The notes below the pieces were generated by a model, which worked only from the letters and a program-made list of their open reading frames with translations, was not told the origin of the DNA and ran no database searches. A DNA stretch of 64,000 nucleotides, from positions 744,001 through 808,000 of the forward strand of contig JALIRH010000114.1 in the NCBI GenBank assembly GCA_023055505.1, in the 5' to 3' direction. The stretch is from Callipepla californica brunnescens. Lineage: Eukaryota; Chordata; Aves; Galliformes; Odontophoridae. This document shows positions 1 to 12,262 of this stretch, piece by piece. How positions within the stretch are numbered: the first letter of the stretch is position 1; each line of letters begins with the position of its first letter. A program made the translations under genes and the position numbers.

Positions 1-3000
1 CTGTGCTGAAGATGACCTGGTGCTGGGAGGATATAACGTCTATTCAAAGGAATACTATGAATTTCTTAATCTATGTTGTTTGTCTCCTCTAATATCAGTA
101 GTAATTCTAATTGTTGGCCACTGTATGATGCTGTGCTTGGTTTTTATTTTTCCAAACCATTAAAAGCTATGCTATAGATTTTCACCTCACTAGAATTTTG
201 GTATATAGAAAGAAATGTTTAATGTGTGGCATTTAAGTTGCTATAATGTTCAGTAGTCCATTATGACCATCATCTGTTATTTAAGAGGTACAAAAGGATG
301 GAAAACATGTTCATAGCTCAATGACACCCATGTGTATGCTTAACCTTAGTTAGAGAGATAAACAGATGCTCTGACTTCGACCTTTCTATGGCTACACTAC
401 ACCAGCAATGGGGTAGACAGAAAAAACAGGGGAGCTACCCGAAGTTGCAGCCAAATGGGTACTGAAAAATAAGTGAATCAATAGATCAATTGGTTGACGA
501 AACAGGGAGGATTAAGGAAAAAGACAGATTCACACATTCTGAGTGATGACACTTCTTCCGTTAAAAAAAAAAAAAAGGGGAAAATACATCTCATTGCTGA
601 ATGGTAGCAGTTATCTGACTGGTGCAAGAGTCCATCCTGTATGATTGTCTTGACACACTTATCCATCACTTGATAATACATGAATGTGCTTAGCTAGAGC
701 CTTTTGTTGCAAATTACATGATGATCTACATAGGAACCTGTAAAGCTGCATTCTCCCCTAACTTGAACAGGTCCACAGATTGTTTCATTTCACTGAAACA
801 TGAAGTTTGCTGTCACATGAAGTAAGGTATCAATGGTTGGTCTATCAGAATTAAGGATGGCCAATAAATAAATAAAGAAATAACAGAAAATAGCCCTTAA
901 AAATTAAACAAATAAATAGTATCAATATTCAGAAAGTCCAACCACAAAGTATACTTGATTTCCAGGCAAAATTACAAGAAAAAATCGAACTTTTTTTGTG
1001 TTTTGCTTATACAACAGTCTTTATACTGGGGAAAACAAACGTGTGATCAGAAAGGTAAAACTTTTTCTTCTCTCATTGAGAAGGGAGTGAGAATTTTTTT
1101 GCTTGAAACACTAGGACAGCTGATAAAAAAATCTCCTCTTGTTTGACAAGCACTGAAACTCCACTGAGAAAAATAATTTCCTTAAGCTCAAAATCAAGAA
1201 AGGTGGCACAGAAACTAACATCACAGAGGTAAGACTCTCAGCACTCACATTTAGCTTTGAAACTATGGCTGTTTGGTTAATAAAATACATTACCATACAT
1301 GAGACACACAACATCATCTCCCACTGCGAGGCAGTAAGCAATGCCAGCCAACATATTTGGTTGTGGTATGCTGTCAGATCCTCTTCAGTGTGAGAGAATA
1401 CCAGATCTATTGTCCTGCAATCTGACAAAAATGTCTTTTAGGGAGATGAACTGTGAGTGAGGGAGATTAAAATAGAAAAGGCCAAAGAAATTTCTAAAAT
1501 TCAGCCCTTCTGAAGCACAGAATTGGTGACAAGAAACTATTAGTCTGCAGAGGTGATGTATCTCAGTGTTCATAGAAACTTATTTTCAAGTTAGCATATT
1601 AGAAATAAATAGAGGTTAGAGATAAGCCCAGGGATCTGTGCTGAACCAAAACCACAAAGCATTTTATCGACAATAAGTTATAAAACATTAAAAATGGCTG
1701 CAGGCTGCCCACCTGAGTTATTCAGGGCTAAAAAACATGTTTACTGCTTATGTTGTAATGAGGGTTTTTGTTTTTTTTTTGCATGTTAGCTATACTGACC
1801 AACTCTTACAACTTATGCCACATTGTTTAACAGCTACTGTTATGCAGTCATTTCTATGTAGTTAATCTGAAGAGCTATTATTATATTATCTAGGCTTTGG
1901 GGAGGAACTATTGCCTACTGCTGCCTAGACATTTTTGGATAAAGTATTCAGAACAGAATCAACAAAATCAAACCAGACTTTGGAAAAATATTTGTGAGAA
2001 TGAAAGTAGACGTCCATTGAACAACTGTCTTGTTTCTCTGCTGCAGATCTAGTAAACAGCATGTGAGTCACAATCCCCCTGAGACCAGATTACCCACTGC
2101 TTTTGGACAACGCATCAGAGGGAAAGCAGAGAGCTTCACAGTCTGATGTGACCAAGAGATGTCTGCCCTGCCAGTACAGATGCTGCTGCATCTCTTGGGG
2201 ACTCAGCCAAGTGTCTCGAATCAGATAGGTGATCCCTCTGCTCTCAGGGAACCTCTCAGGCTCTGCAGCCTTGGGAACTGCGTGGGGAGCTGCCCTCAGG
2301 ACCTAGGTAAGCACCAAGACTTCCCAGGAGTTGTGGCAACTAAGTGCTCTGCATCATTTAAGAAAAATAAGAGAGAAATATTTTAGTTTTCCCTTAAGAA
2401 ACAGACCTCTGCACATCTTCCTGAGATGTATTTTGCCACTCGAGTCCTGAATTGGAACACAGTTTTATTTTTGTATTAAGTGTCTGGGTGGGGGGAATTT
2501 TTTCTGTGGAAATGAAGTCATGAGTTTGGTTTTACTTTGAGTCAGTATTCACAGGCAATATTATGCTTATCTTTGAGCATATAATAGCAAAAAGGGAAAT
2601 GTTGTGCAAAGCGCAAGAAAAATTTAGTCAGTATGAACTGCTACTGCCTTTATCAAGCACCTGTCCAGACACCATCTGGTCCAGACAGAATCTAAGATCC
2701 ATTAAAAGGTGTCCACATTAGAAGGCGTAAAAGAAGCTCATGGATTTATTAAGTTGAGTTACAATTTTGAGATTTTCTGCTGGAATTCCTTTCAAACTTT
2801 GAGCCACTCCACAATGATATTAAATTACAGACTCGTGGTAATGCAAAGGAATATTTGGATTTTGTACTTCTTGTGAATGTCCCCAACTCTACAAAACAGT
2901 TAGTGGTAAACAGTCTGCAAAAGAGTGATATGAAGGAAATGTAGGAATAGCCTTGATGCAGAACTTGCATCTTGTACTTACAAAAATGATGCTAAACAAC

Positions 3001-5589
3001 TATGAGACCAAACACAAACAAAATGGAGCTACTAATTGTCATCTGCAAAGTTGAATGATGCCATCAGCTCACCATTGGATGATAAGGTCCTACCAGAAAT
3101 TATTTTCCTTAGTTATCAAGTGACTCCATTTTTGAATTTCATCTGATTTTACTAACGTGATACTTCCTGAAGAGTCCTTATTCTCCTCCCTATTGACAGT
3201 TCTTCCCCACATTCTGTCATCAGTACATCTAATTACTCAATTCTACTTCTTGTGCCAAGACAATTAGTGAAAATGATGAACAGATAGAAAAGCATATCCT
3301 AGAACCAGTCCATAAAAAACATATATATACTAATTTTCACTCTACCCAAATGCACCCTCTTTCAGCTGTTCTCTTAGCTCTCTTCATATATTACTTTAAT
3401 TGGTTTACAGTATTTCTACTCATTATTATCTCTTCCTGTTAAGTTAATAATGTCCCATACTGAGCTATAACAAGCACTTTATAGCAATCTGATTCACTTT
3501 GTTTTATTTCATTTTTTTTTTTTTAAGGATTATTTCTCTGACTAAAGAAGATGGTGTGGTTTGTGTTTTTAATGTTCTTTGCAATATTTAACACAGCATT
3601 TTTATAAGCAGTCATTTTAACTTTATTTTTCTGAACTATAAAATGTTTTGGATTTTCTTTTTTTCTTAATTGATGTTTTTCAGGTCTTAAGATTTCTTTT
3701 TCGGGGAGTCATTATTTACCAGTTAGATATGGATGAATTCTCCAGATGTAAGATTTCACCAGTTCTGTAGAGTACAAATTCCAGGTGATTTAGTCAAACC
3801 TATTTCTCATCTCTTGCCACCAGGAATCAAGCCAAGTGCTTCCCAAAACATCATGATTTTCAACACCACAATTGGCAGTTATTGGCAGTCTCAGTGGAGA
3901 GGACAATGACTAGATTGGCAAGGAAAATGAATTAATTTGTCATTCTGAGTGGATCTTCTGTAACAAGGCTAAAGGAGTTTGGCAGCTCATAATTGGAAAT
4001 CTTTTTTTTTTTTTGCTGGCAACACTCTATCTATACAGTGAATGATGCAAAGGCTTCAGAGTTATCACTCTGGTGCTCATTAAAAATTAAACAGATAAGA
4101 ATACTAGCCAAGAAACATCAGTGTAGCTAGTGAGAATGAAACAATCACACAAAAATAAATGTGAAGCACATACTGAGTTGGAGTTTACTATTTCTGGAGC
4201 AGCTTTCACATCCCTGGTTTGGTGAGAGCCGTCAGCTGATTCTCACCAGTCCAGTGTTTGAACTGGCAATTTTATGGGTCAGAGGGAGGTTTTGCCAGAT
4301 GCACAGATTTCAGCGCTTTGTGAACAGCCAGAAATGTGGCAACAGATTTTTTTGACAGTATCAATTAGATCTTCTACCCATTGGGTCTTGCTGAGAGAGT
4401 CCTTGTCTAACAAGCACTGCCTGTACAGCTTGCAACACAGGCAATTCCCTTTGGAGGCCATTTAGGAAAAATTGTAACCATTTTCTTTCACAGCCTGTTT
4501 ACTTGCAGATTATTTTCTCAACTCTTAAAGCATTGCTAAGCTACACATACACAATTTCTACCAAAGCCAGTGTTAGTAGATGTGACATTTCTGTCTCAGT
4601 CTGTAATGGCGAATGGAAGAATTGGTGATACTATTCCATGTGTGACTTTACTTTCAAGTTATCTTATGACATTCTTTACAGTTTTAAATACAAAGTTTGG
4701 AGGCAACTGTCCTTTAAATGAGTTCCTTTCCTAGTCTGTGTTCTTTTTTCTTTTTTTTTTTTTTTTTGGAGGGCAATTTTCCTTCCTTGGTATCCAGTAT
4801 CTTTCCAGAGAATGACTGCATTTTTATTTTCTTACAAGTCCGTTTAGTTACCTGCTTACCCTGTGATATTTTCTAGTATTGAAACTCCTTGTCTCTGTTC
4901 AACCCCACAATTCTAGGCTCTGCGTCACTTTCCCAGTCTTCCCAGTCATTGTCCCATCCTCTCTCTGCTACCCAGGTTTCTGCATATCTTTCCTTACTTC
5001 CCTGTATAAATCTTCTCTCTTTTTGATGTTGCTATTTAGACTCACAGATCTGAAGAAGCAGTCATAGCAGAATGAAGACCAGGCTTCTTGCTGATTGCTT
5101 TTACACCAGCTGACCACCTGCCTCCTTAAAGGTGAAATCAATAAATACACAGCAAGCATAGACATAAACATCCATAGATTTTACATAATTTCATGCTTTC
5201 TGTGAATTGTTTGATGATTTAGGAATGACCATAGTTACATGTAAGTTATGACTTGTGGTATTCCATTTATTTATAAATGACCTAAAATAAAGTTCAGTGA
5301 CAGCTTACTGATTATACTATTTATGTTAATGACACAAAAAGTCAGCTGTAAAGAGATGCGGAAGTATATATAAATTAATAGGTGTGTGTAAAATAATGTG
5401 CATGGGACAAAAATCCTAACTTAGCATGTATCATGAATTGATGGTTTTGGGGTCTTGGGGTTTGGGATTTTGATGAATGGTTCTATGCAAATGTGAATTT
5501 ACATCAAATCAGAAGAAAAAAAAGAAAAAAAAAAAAAAGAATGTTAGGGATTCTGAAGAAAGTGGTAGAAAGTAAGGAGAAGACTAACA
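1..5589. other. AT-rich non-coding DNA, no gene recognised
   Basis: Only short open frames without recognisable domains or biased codon use are present on either strand. Homopolymer runs occur at 563-576 (A), 3512-3524 (T) and 4752-4767 (T), and AAAT-type simple sequence around 860-915. One exon-like interval inside it is listed separately (2047-2306). The block reads as intergenic or intronic vertebrate DNA. Confidence 0.7.
2047..2306 (+). other. Candidate exon (splice signals only), product unknown
   Basis: The interval is preceded by a good polypyrimidine/acceptor signal (TTGTTTCTCTGCTGCAG ending at 2046) and followed by a strong donor (CCTAG then GTAAGC, GT at 2307-2308). Base composition is slightly more GC-rich than the surroundings. 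The only sizeable frame starts at the ATG at 2159 and runs past the donor to 2386; upstream of that ATG the same frame is closed by a TGA, so this would have to be a 5' UTR/first-coding exon or a non-coding RNA exon. The translated product has no domain I recognise. Matching splice signals arise often by chance in 64 kb, so this is a suggestion only. Confidence 0.15.
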
Positions 5590-6055
5590 TAATTTTGTCA
5601 CCACTTGATTGTGATGAATCCCCGGGGCACATTCTCCTTGAACATCCAGTGCACTTATGGTCACTTCGCCTCAAAAAAACACAATAGAGCTGTAAAAGGC
5701 TCAGGCAAGGGCAACAAAGGACAAGTGAACTTCTGGAATAGTTTCTGAGACATGCACAAACACTGAGTAGATTACAGAGACAACTGAGAGGGTATACAAC
5801 AGAGGTCTATTAAATCATGAGTGCCATTAAGAGGACAGGATAGAAAATGTTTGTTCTCTGTTCTATTTCTCAACATGACCTAGGAGTAAAAACTACGAAA
5901 CAGTAAGTGCAAAACAGATGACAAGTGGCTGTTATCCTTGTAACAGAAATTTAAGTGTGGAATTCCCTGATACAGAACATTATGGGTGCTAAAAGTTCAC
6001 ATGGATTGAGTGGTGTTTGGACAGCTTTATGGAAAAGGCTGTTATTTCCCAGTTT
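5590..6055 (+). mobile_element. Ancient CR1 LINE remnant, C-terminal RT and post-RT part
   Basis: The order of sub-motifs follows the end of the amniote CR1 ORF2: a segment like the 'LEHPVHLWSLRLKK' frame near 5635-5685 (family: LEY-C-VQFW-P), then the stretch corresponding to 'aaaatcatgagtg' around 5809-5830, then 'ggaattccctgatacagaa' (family: ggaaytcmytgccayargat) around 5959-5980, then 'ggacagctttatgga' near 6018. Frames are broken throughout and there is no 3' octamer tail. The divergence suggests an old insertion. Assignment to CR1 rather than L2/L3 rests on remembered consensus similarity. Confidence 0.6.
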
Positions 6056-6426
6056 GCTTGTCCTGTCCTTGCATTCTTAGCTGAATGAACATTGGTCTGA
6101 CTTGACAGATCTGTTATTTAAATGATCAAGATCGTCTTAGTATAAAAATTAGTTCCAAGGGAGCATTTTTGCTTTTATCTACAAAACACTCATGTTTATA
6201 GTACACTATTTAAATCATCAGTCAACAGCAGCAAGCAGAAAATTTTTCAAAACTGAAATTTAGCCTGTGAGTGTTTGTTTGGTACTCTAGACTGCTAGAC
6301 TATTTCTAGAATGCTACCTTCTGCACTTCAAACTGGGCAACTTGATAGCATGCTATGAAGACTTCGTATGTTGCACTCCTGTTCAGAATTATTTTCCTGT
6401 GTCAGTTATCATAGCACTGAGGAAAG

Positions 6427-6577
6427 TCTGTCTGGAGGTATCCAAGACCCTCCTGGATGTTTTCCTGTGAAACCTGCCATAGGGAACTTGCTTTTGCAGC
6501 AGGGTTGGACTTGATCTCTAGAGGTCCCTTCCAGCCCCTAAGATTCTGTGATTCTATGATTGTGTGTGATTCTGTCT
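6427..6577 (+). mobile_element. CR1 LINE 3'-terminal fragment
   Basis: The segment shows the typical CR1 tail: 'ctggatgttttcctgtg', then 'gcagggttggacttgatct', then 'ggtcccttccagcccc', ending in tandem ATTCTGTG/ATTCTATG octamers at about 6542-6575. These octamers are the hallmark of avian CR1 3' ends. It is severely 5'-truncated (about 150 bp), which is normal for the family. It lies about 370 bp downstream of the older CR1 remnant on the same strand but is better preserved, so it is probably a separate, younger insertion. Confidence 0.9.
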
Positions 6578-9089
6578 TGTGAAGGTTAAAAATTCTAGTT
6601 GTTAATTTTTTGCTTCAAAAAAGACATAATAAATTCACCTTACTCAGCTACACTGGCAGAATCATAAAGAAACAATAAGCCAAATCCATAAATCAACCAA
6701 AACACAAGGTTTTGGCCTTCATTCACAACATATGTCTGCTACATGCAAACCAGTGAAACTCTATTTAACTGGATTATCCTGAGCTCAGCTCTCCCATAAA
6801 CTATAGTAAGAGTGAAATGACCTACTTTTCAGCTCTTATTGTTAAGGTAGTACAAAACGTGCTTGTGTATCCATTTAAAACTTAGCTCTTAAGACAGTTT
6901 AAAGTGACTTTTTTGGCTGTGCACCAAAGCCAAAGAGAACATACAGAAGTGTGCCTTTTGTATTGTTCTCTCTAGCATACCAGCTTTCTCTTTTTTCCCT
7001 CAGGTTTAGAAAACCATGTTAGTCAATTCACATACTAACATTAGTGATAGATATTTGTGTTCTAGGCTATGTCTGAAACTCCATGAATTCTGTGTTATCT
7101 ACTGGTGTTAGAAGGAAAACAGGCTTCTAAAGGGTCTATCTCCTGAACAGAAATTATACATAAATTATAAAATCATTCATACAGGCTCTTATATAGGATT
7201 ATTTTTTGAAATAATACACTGGAATTCATTCACACTCAGAGAAAATATATAAAATAATATTGCCTTGAACTAAATTACAGGGTTCATCTCATTAAATTAA
7301 AATAGCATAAATATTTGTAATGAATAAACAAAATAGTAAATTAAGTTTAAATTAAGTGACTGAAGCTATCAGAAAGACTACTATATCTGTTAGTCTTTCT
7401 CTTAATCAGAGAAGCTGGAGGCAGAAGGCTCTGTGAAAGTCATAGCACTATAATGTGATTTACTTCAGGACTTGAGAACACAATTATGTTAACCCCTCCA
7501 GTGACTCATGGACCATGTGCTCTTCCACCCATTATTTAGAGGAGAAATGGATATGTGGGCATTCCTGAAAATCAAAACACAAAGCAATTTGCCAGGCAGT
7601 ACTCAGTTAGGAAGACAGATGACTTTGTAGGCTTCGGTCTGTTTCTGTACAAAAGGTTATGATCCAGTTGAGCCTGCTGTTGAAGAAAAAATAATAAAAA
7701 AAAAAAAAAAAAAGTTATTCTATACATCTTGACAATGTATTGCAATTTCCAAGGAGATAATGGTTTTACATATGGTGTGTGGCACCAGTGATACTTATTT
7801 CTTTACTCTGGCATTTTCTGTACCTATGCTTTTTAAACAAAGATTTAAGATTGCTGTCCTACAATTTACCAAAACACAAATGGTTGAACTCTTTGACATT
7901 ACTGACTTCATTTGTCTGTGAAATGGTGCTTATTCACACTTCAAATTCCACCTCACCTTTCCTCAATACCTTTCCAATTTCCAACTGTGATTGCCAATAT
8001 ACTTGATACCTCCCTTGTTCCTTTCTATTAGCATCACTTCTGCTGCATTGCCAGTTCTTGATGTTATAAGAAAGTGGGCAAAATGAGGAAGTAGAAGTGA
8101 GATAATTTGGTGCCTTTGCCTTTGATTGTCCTTTTCATTTGTGAAACTTCTCTGGCTGAAATAGTAAATAACATGAAAAGTAGATTCCATAGAGTTTCTA
8201 AAGCTCACTGTCCCATGACATTTTTTTGCTTCATAATAATATTTTAACCATCTTTTTAACCATCTTTTTGGATTTTAAAGTGTTTTTAAGGAACATTTAC
8301 ATCCTAAATAACCCTTGGTAGGAAACCTACTATGGTCATGAAATTATAGAGACATGTGAGCACATCTGCGATCCTCTGGTCCGTTATTGTCCATTCTTAG
8401 CAGAGCTGCTGAATTTGCCTTCTGTGGAAGACAAATGCACTACTTAGGTTGAGGGTGCTCCTTTCTTTGGACATTTCTAAGAAACTAGTACATCAGATGT
8501 CACAGAAGTTCTTTTATTAAAATGTGGCCCTTTGTTATACTTCACTGGTTAATCTTTTGATAACATTCCATATGGGAAAGGACTTAAAATATAACGTCTC
8601 AAGGTAATACCTAACATTAATTCTAAGAGTCATTTATTTCCACCGGCTGTAGCATTGGGAATGTGAAATGCAAAGAAGAAAGTACATTAGTATTTGCATT
8701 CTCAATCTTTTTTTAAGGCTGCATTCTCCTCGTTGTTTAATTGTCTCCTTCCGACTTCTCCGAATATGACAAAGACCAAGAAGAGAGGGAACAGAGCAGA
8801 GAGTACTGGTGTCATCACTGTTCCTTTCTACTTTTATGAGCTGAATCACAGGATGGGGGGAAGGGGTTAGGATAGGATTAAGATAACTCATAAAGAGAGG
8901 TGTCCATTTCACACCTGACAAGACCTCTTTTCTACTCTATCTACTCTGTTCTACTCTGATCCCTATGGCATAATTCCTCCCTGAGATCTACCATGGATTG
9001 AGGCAGGGAAGAAGGCTGTTGAAGGAAAACAGTGCTTAATGGATCAGCTCAGCACACACAAAGCTGAAGTTATACATATAAATGTGATA
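6578..9089. other. AT-rich non-coding DNA
   Basis: I see no gene. An A-run lies at 7696-7713 and a small direct duplication 'aaccatctttttaaccatcttttt' near 8246-8270. The short minus-strand frames at 7963-8208 and 8634-8921 show no recognisable domain. Confidence 0.6.
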
Positions 9090-9619
9090 CCTGCTCCAAA
9101 AGTAATGCCTTTAATTTTATTCTGTTGACTGGTGACATCAGAAGCAAATAGTCGTGGTGAATCTTACTGACTATATTCCATTAAATTTTTGTTGCAGTAG
9201 AGGGACAGTCTGACAAAATGGTGTCTAACATGGAAGTACACATGAAGCAAAGGTGTGTAACTGATTTCTTCCATATGGAACAAAGTGGCAGTTCACTGAC
9301 ATTCACTGATGCTTGTTCAATGTTTACAGAGATGAAACAGTGGATGTGAGCACAGTGGGGTAGCGGGTGGTGTGTTTCAGCAGTAGCAACAGCAATGTGA
9401 AAGACAACCCATGTTCCAGAAAGTTATGCACAGCTGCCACACCGTGAAATTAAGAGCATTTCTAGCAGCTCCTCCACACAGACCAAGTACTGGTGGTGAC
9501 TATGTTGAAAAGTACTGTTTTGTAGCTGAGATTTCGCTCTATCAAATAGTGTTGTTGTGCTCTTTGTATCTGTTGTAGTGTCTATGGAAATAAATAAGAG
9601 AAATACTTTCAGAGTGGCC
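9090..9619 (+). mobile_element. Internally deleted mariner (Galluhop/Mariner1_GG-like)
   Basis: The ends form imperfect terminal inverted repeats: 5' CCTGCTCCAAAAGTAATGCC against the reverse complement of the 3' end, GGCCACTCTGAAAGTATTTC. They are flanked by the TA dinucleotides at 9088-9089 and 9620-9621 that mariners duplicate on insertion. Inside, 9210-9275 reads as the start of a mariner transposase (frame beginning MVSNMEVHMKQRC). A second, frame-shifted piece follows around 9337-9400 (VDVS, then a VV-FSS stretch), and the extreme C-terminal part (GGDYVEK-like) lies at about 9490-9550. The central catalytic D,D34D region is missing: about 530 bp remain of the roughly 1.2-1.3 kb usual for the family. 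It is dead and non-autonomous. The family name rests on remembered similarity; the mariner assignment is firm. Confidence 0.85.
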
Positions 9620-12170
9620 TACAGAAATAAGTAAGATAATATAAAGCAATATGTAAGAAGACAGTGTTAGCTCTACTTGTAGCTGAAAGAATGTGTGCAT
9701 ATCCTTGGATTTTTTGGAAGACATTCAAAGAACTTCTTTGTTTTCAGGAAAACACACGTTGCTTCCCATTATTCAGGAATGTTTCTTTTCTTGAGCCAAT
9801 TTCTCTCTGCATGAGATGAATACAGAAAAACCTCCAGGTAAGTTGCTTAAAGCAATGAAATGATAGAACTCAAAACAATTTTTTTACAATTGCTGCATAT
9901 GTTTTTCTGTAGCTTTAACCTACTTAAACACTAGTTTGAGTAATGAATTCTTAAAACTTGCTTTACATATCTTGCATAAGGTACATCATAATGCAAATGT
10001 TATTCTGTGACATTTTATGATGAACGCATATAAATGTGTTCCTGCAATACAATTGTTTTTTCCACATAAAGAATGGAAGTAGTAAAAGCATATTTTCAGT
10101 TTAATTATAAGCAATATTTCTCCAGAATGTTCTTTCCTGAAAATACATAAAACAAATCCAACCTTACTTCACTGATTTTCTTTGAAGGACAGTTCAGCTC
10201 ATGGTCTTGTTTGCTTTTCCTCTCCCCTTCCTCTTTCCCTTCCTTTTAGTTTTTCTATTCCCTTTATTTCTTTTATAGCCTTTTCACTTGAATTACTCCA
10301 CTTTGTACTCCGTTCTCTACTTTTGCCTCTTATGCTCCAACATCTAGACCAATATCTCTCATTTTTTTCTTATCACATGTATTCACTCCTATTTTTTTTT
10401 CTTGCATCTTCTAAGTCAAAATATTTTCCTTCTCTAGCAGAAATGCTCTATTCCTTAATGAAAGTTACTACTCAATAGAAACAGTTGAGAAGTTCTCCAC
10501 ATGAGTAGTTCAGTTCCTTAGTCAAAATGTTCTCAATACTTACAGAACGTACTAGTACATTTTTTGTGGCTTATTTTCTCTCAACAAATTTTCTCTATTC
10601 ACTATACACCTTTTGTTTTCTAGATCTCAGCAACTATTTCTAAAAGATCAATTAAGTATTTGTAATTTATATCCACTTTCTTCCCTCTCATATTTTGCCT
10701 AAAATCTTATTCTCAATATTCTCTGCATCTGCCCTGATAAACCTGTTTTCCTCTGTTTACCAGTATTTCTTGTTCACATTTCTGATTTTGAATTAGATAG
10801 TGGGGTGATTCATCTGACCTACTTGAGATGTGTATATCAGAGTGAGATGAATTATAGCACAGAATTGCCTCTTTCTTTTTGCTGCCATTAACTACAAAGA
10901 GATACTGCATGACTTGTATAGATATAAATATCTCCAAATTTAGATGAACTAAATTGCATTCTTTTGCCCAAATAAATCAAACAAGTGGAGAAAACTCTAT
11001 ATATCAGGCTGTTCTGTTTCATACTGGGCTGAAAGTGGAAATACTTAAAGAATTCACCCACTTGACCATGTGCAGAGCTGGACTGACTGAAGGCTGCAAA
11101 TTGGATGACCTGCTCTGGTAGTGATGGCTGCCTGTTGCAAAGGGAGGAAAACTCCCCACTAAGATGATAAAACATGGAAATATCATGCCAAAATACATAA
11201 AAAAACTTTCCGTTATATTGATGTACTCGAAGTATCAGACTACTCAGTCAGGGCTACTTGGAAATATCAGCAATACAGAGAAGTTGAACATCCAGGGGGT
11301 CATTTATCCTGAAGAAGAAATGTCCGGAAGAGGGTATGTCATTACCCTTCAAATGCATAAAAGATTAATGAAAACAAGAGAGGCACAATCTGTTCCTCCA
11401 TCCAAAGTGCACAGGAGAAAATACAAAGAGCTTCAGTTATAACAAGTAGCATGATTTAGAACTCTTTTTTTCCCTGTAGTTCTGTAACTGTCATTGGAAT
11501 AAAAAAAGTCTTATACTGTGTGTGTATGTGAGTGTGAATGTGAGTTTTTGCAGATGTATCTATTTTAAAAGCCTTTCACGTGAAAGCCAGCTGGTAGGTG
11601 CTAAACTGTAAAACCGAGGCTCAGATTTCAACTGACTCGTGCCTAGGGAACAAGAAGAGTACTGTTCCTCTGATTCATGAAAGGGGTGTGTGTTTGTCAC
11701 CATCTCTCTTATCCTTTTGTCTGTAGAGAAACTGGGTACAGCTTGGGGCTATCAGCTGAGAAAACAAGCTTTTAAATCACAAGCTTCAGGCAGTTAAGTG
11801 AAAAGTACTGTGCTAATTTTTTTTTAGAGGTGTCAGTGGCACCTCCACCTTATTATTGTTTTAGGCTTTTTATTTTCGTTGGGAGCTTGGAAGCTTTTCT
11901 ATCTGATTGGTGTTTGAACACCTTCCTCTTTTGCATTTCTTCCACATCTTAGAGATAAAGAAGTCCCACGGAAATATGAGGTAGTGAGATATTAGAGAAC
12001 GGAAATTTTCAGAATGAGAAATAAACTTTTTCCCTTCTAACACGTTCAACAATTAACAGATACAACTAGCAGAAAAGACAAACTGGGATGGATCAGAAGT
12101 GACAGAAATACATCTGTGCGTATCTGGCATACATTTGCTGGAAGCAGCATCTGTATACAATAAGCCTTGC
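9620..12170. other. Non-coding DNA with a pyrimidine-rich stretch
   Basis: 10196-10460 is strongly C/T-biased on the + strand and gives a low-complexity Ser/Phe/Leu frame (10182-10478), which I regard as compositional. A weak TG-rich stretch lies at 11516-11550. The frame at 11164-11442 (92 codons, Lys-rich) has no recognisable domain. No repeat family was recognised in the rest. Confidence 0.55.
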
Positions 12171-12174
12171 TTAT

Positions 12175-12193
12175 CTAGCTGTCTGTCTGTCTA

Positions 12194-12262
<69 letters not shown>
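12175..12262 (+). repeat. Compound tetranucleotide microsatellite (GTCT)n/(ATCT)n
   Basis: An interrupted GTCT/ATCT segment (12175-12210) passes into an uninterrupted (ATCT)n run to 12262, followed by a short T-run. The pure ATCT part is long enough to be expected to vary in length between individuals. Confidence 0.97.

Noticed and set aside
10182..10478. 98-codon Ser/Phe/Leu-rich frame resembling a membrane protein
   Set aside because: The stretch is polypyrimidine-rich, which by itself yields hydrophobic frames; no start context, exon borders or family resemblance.
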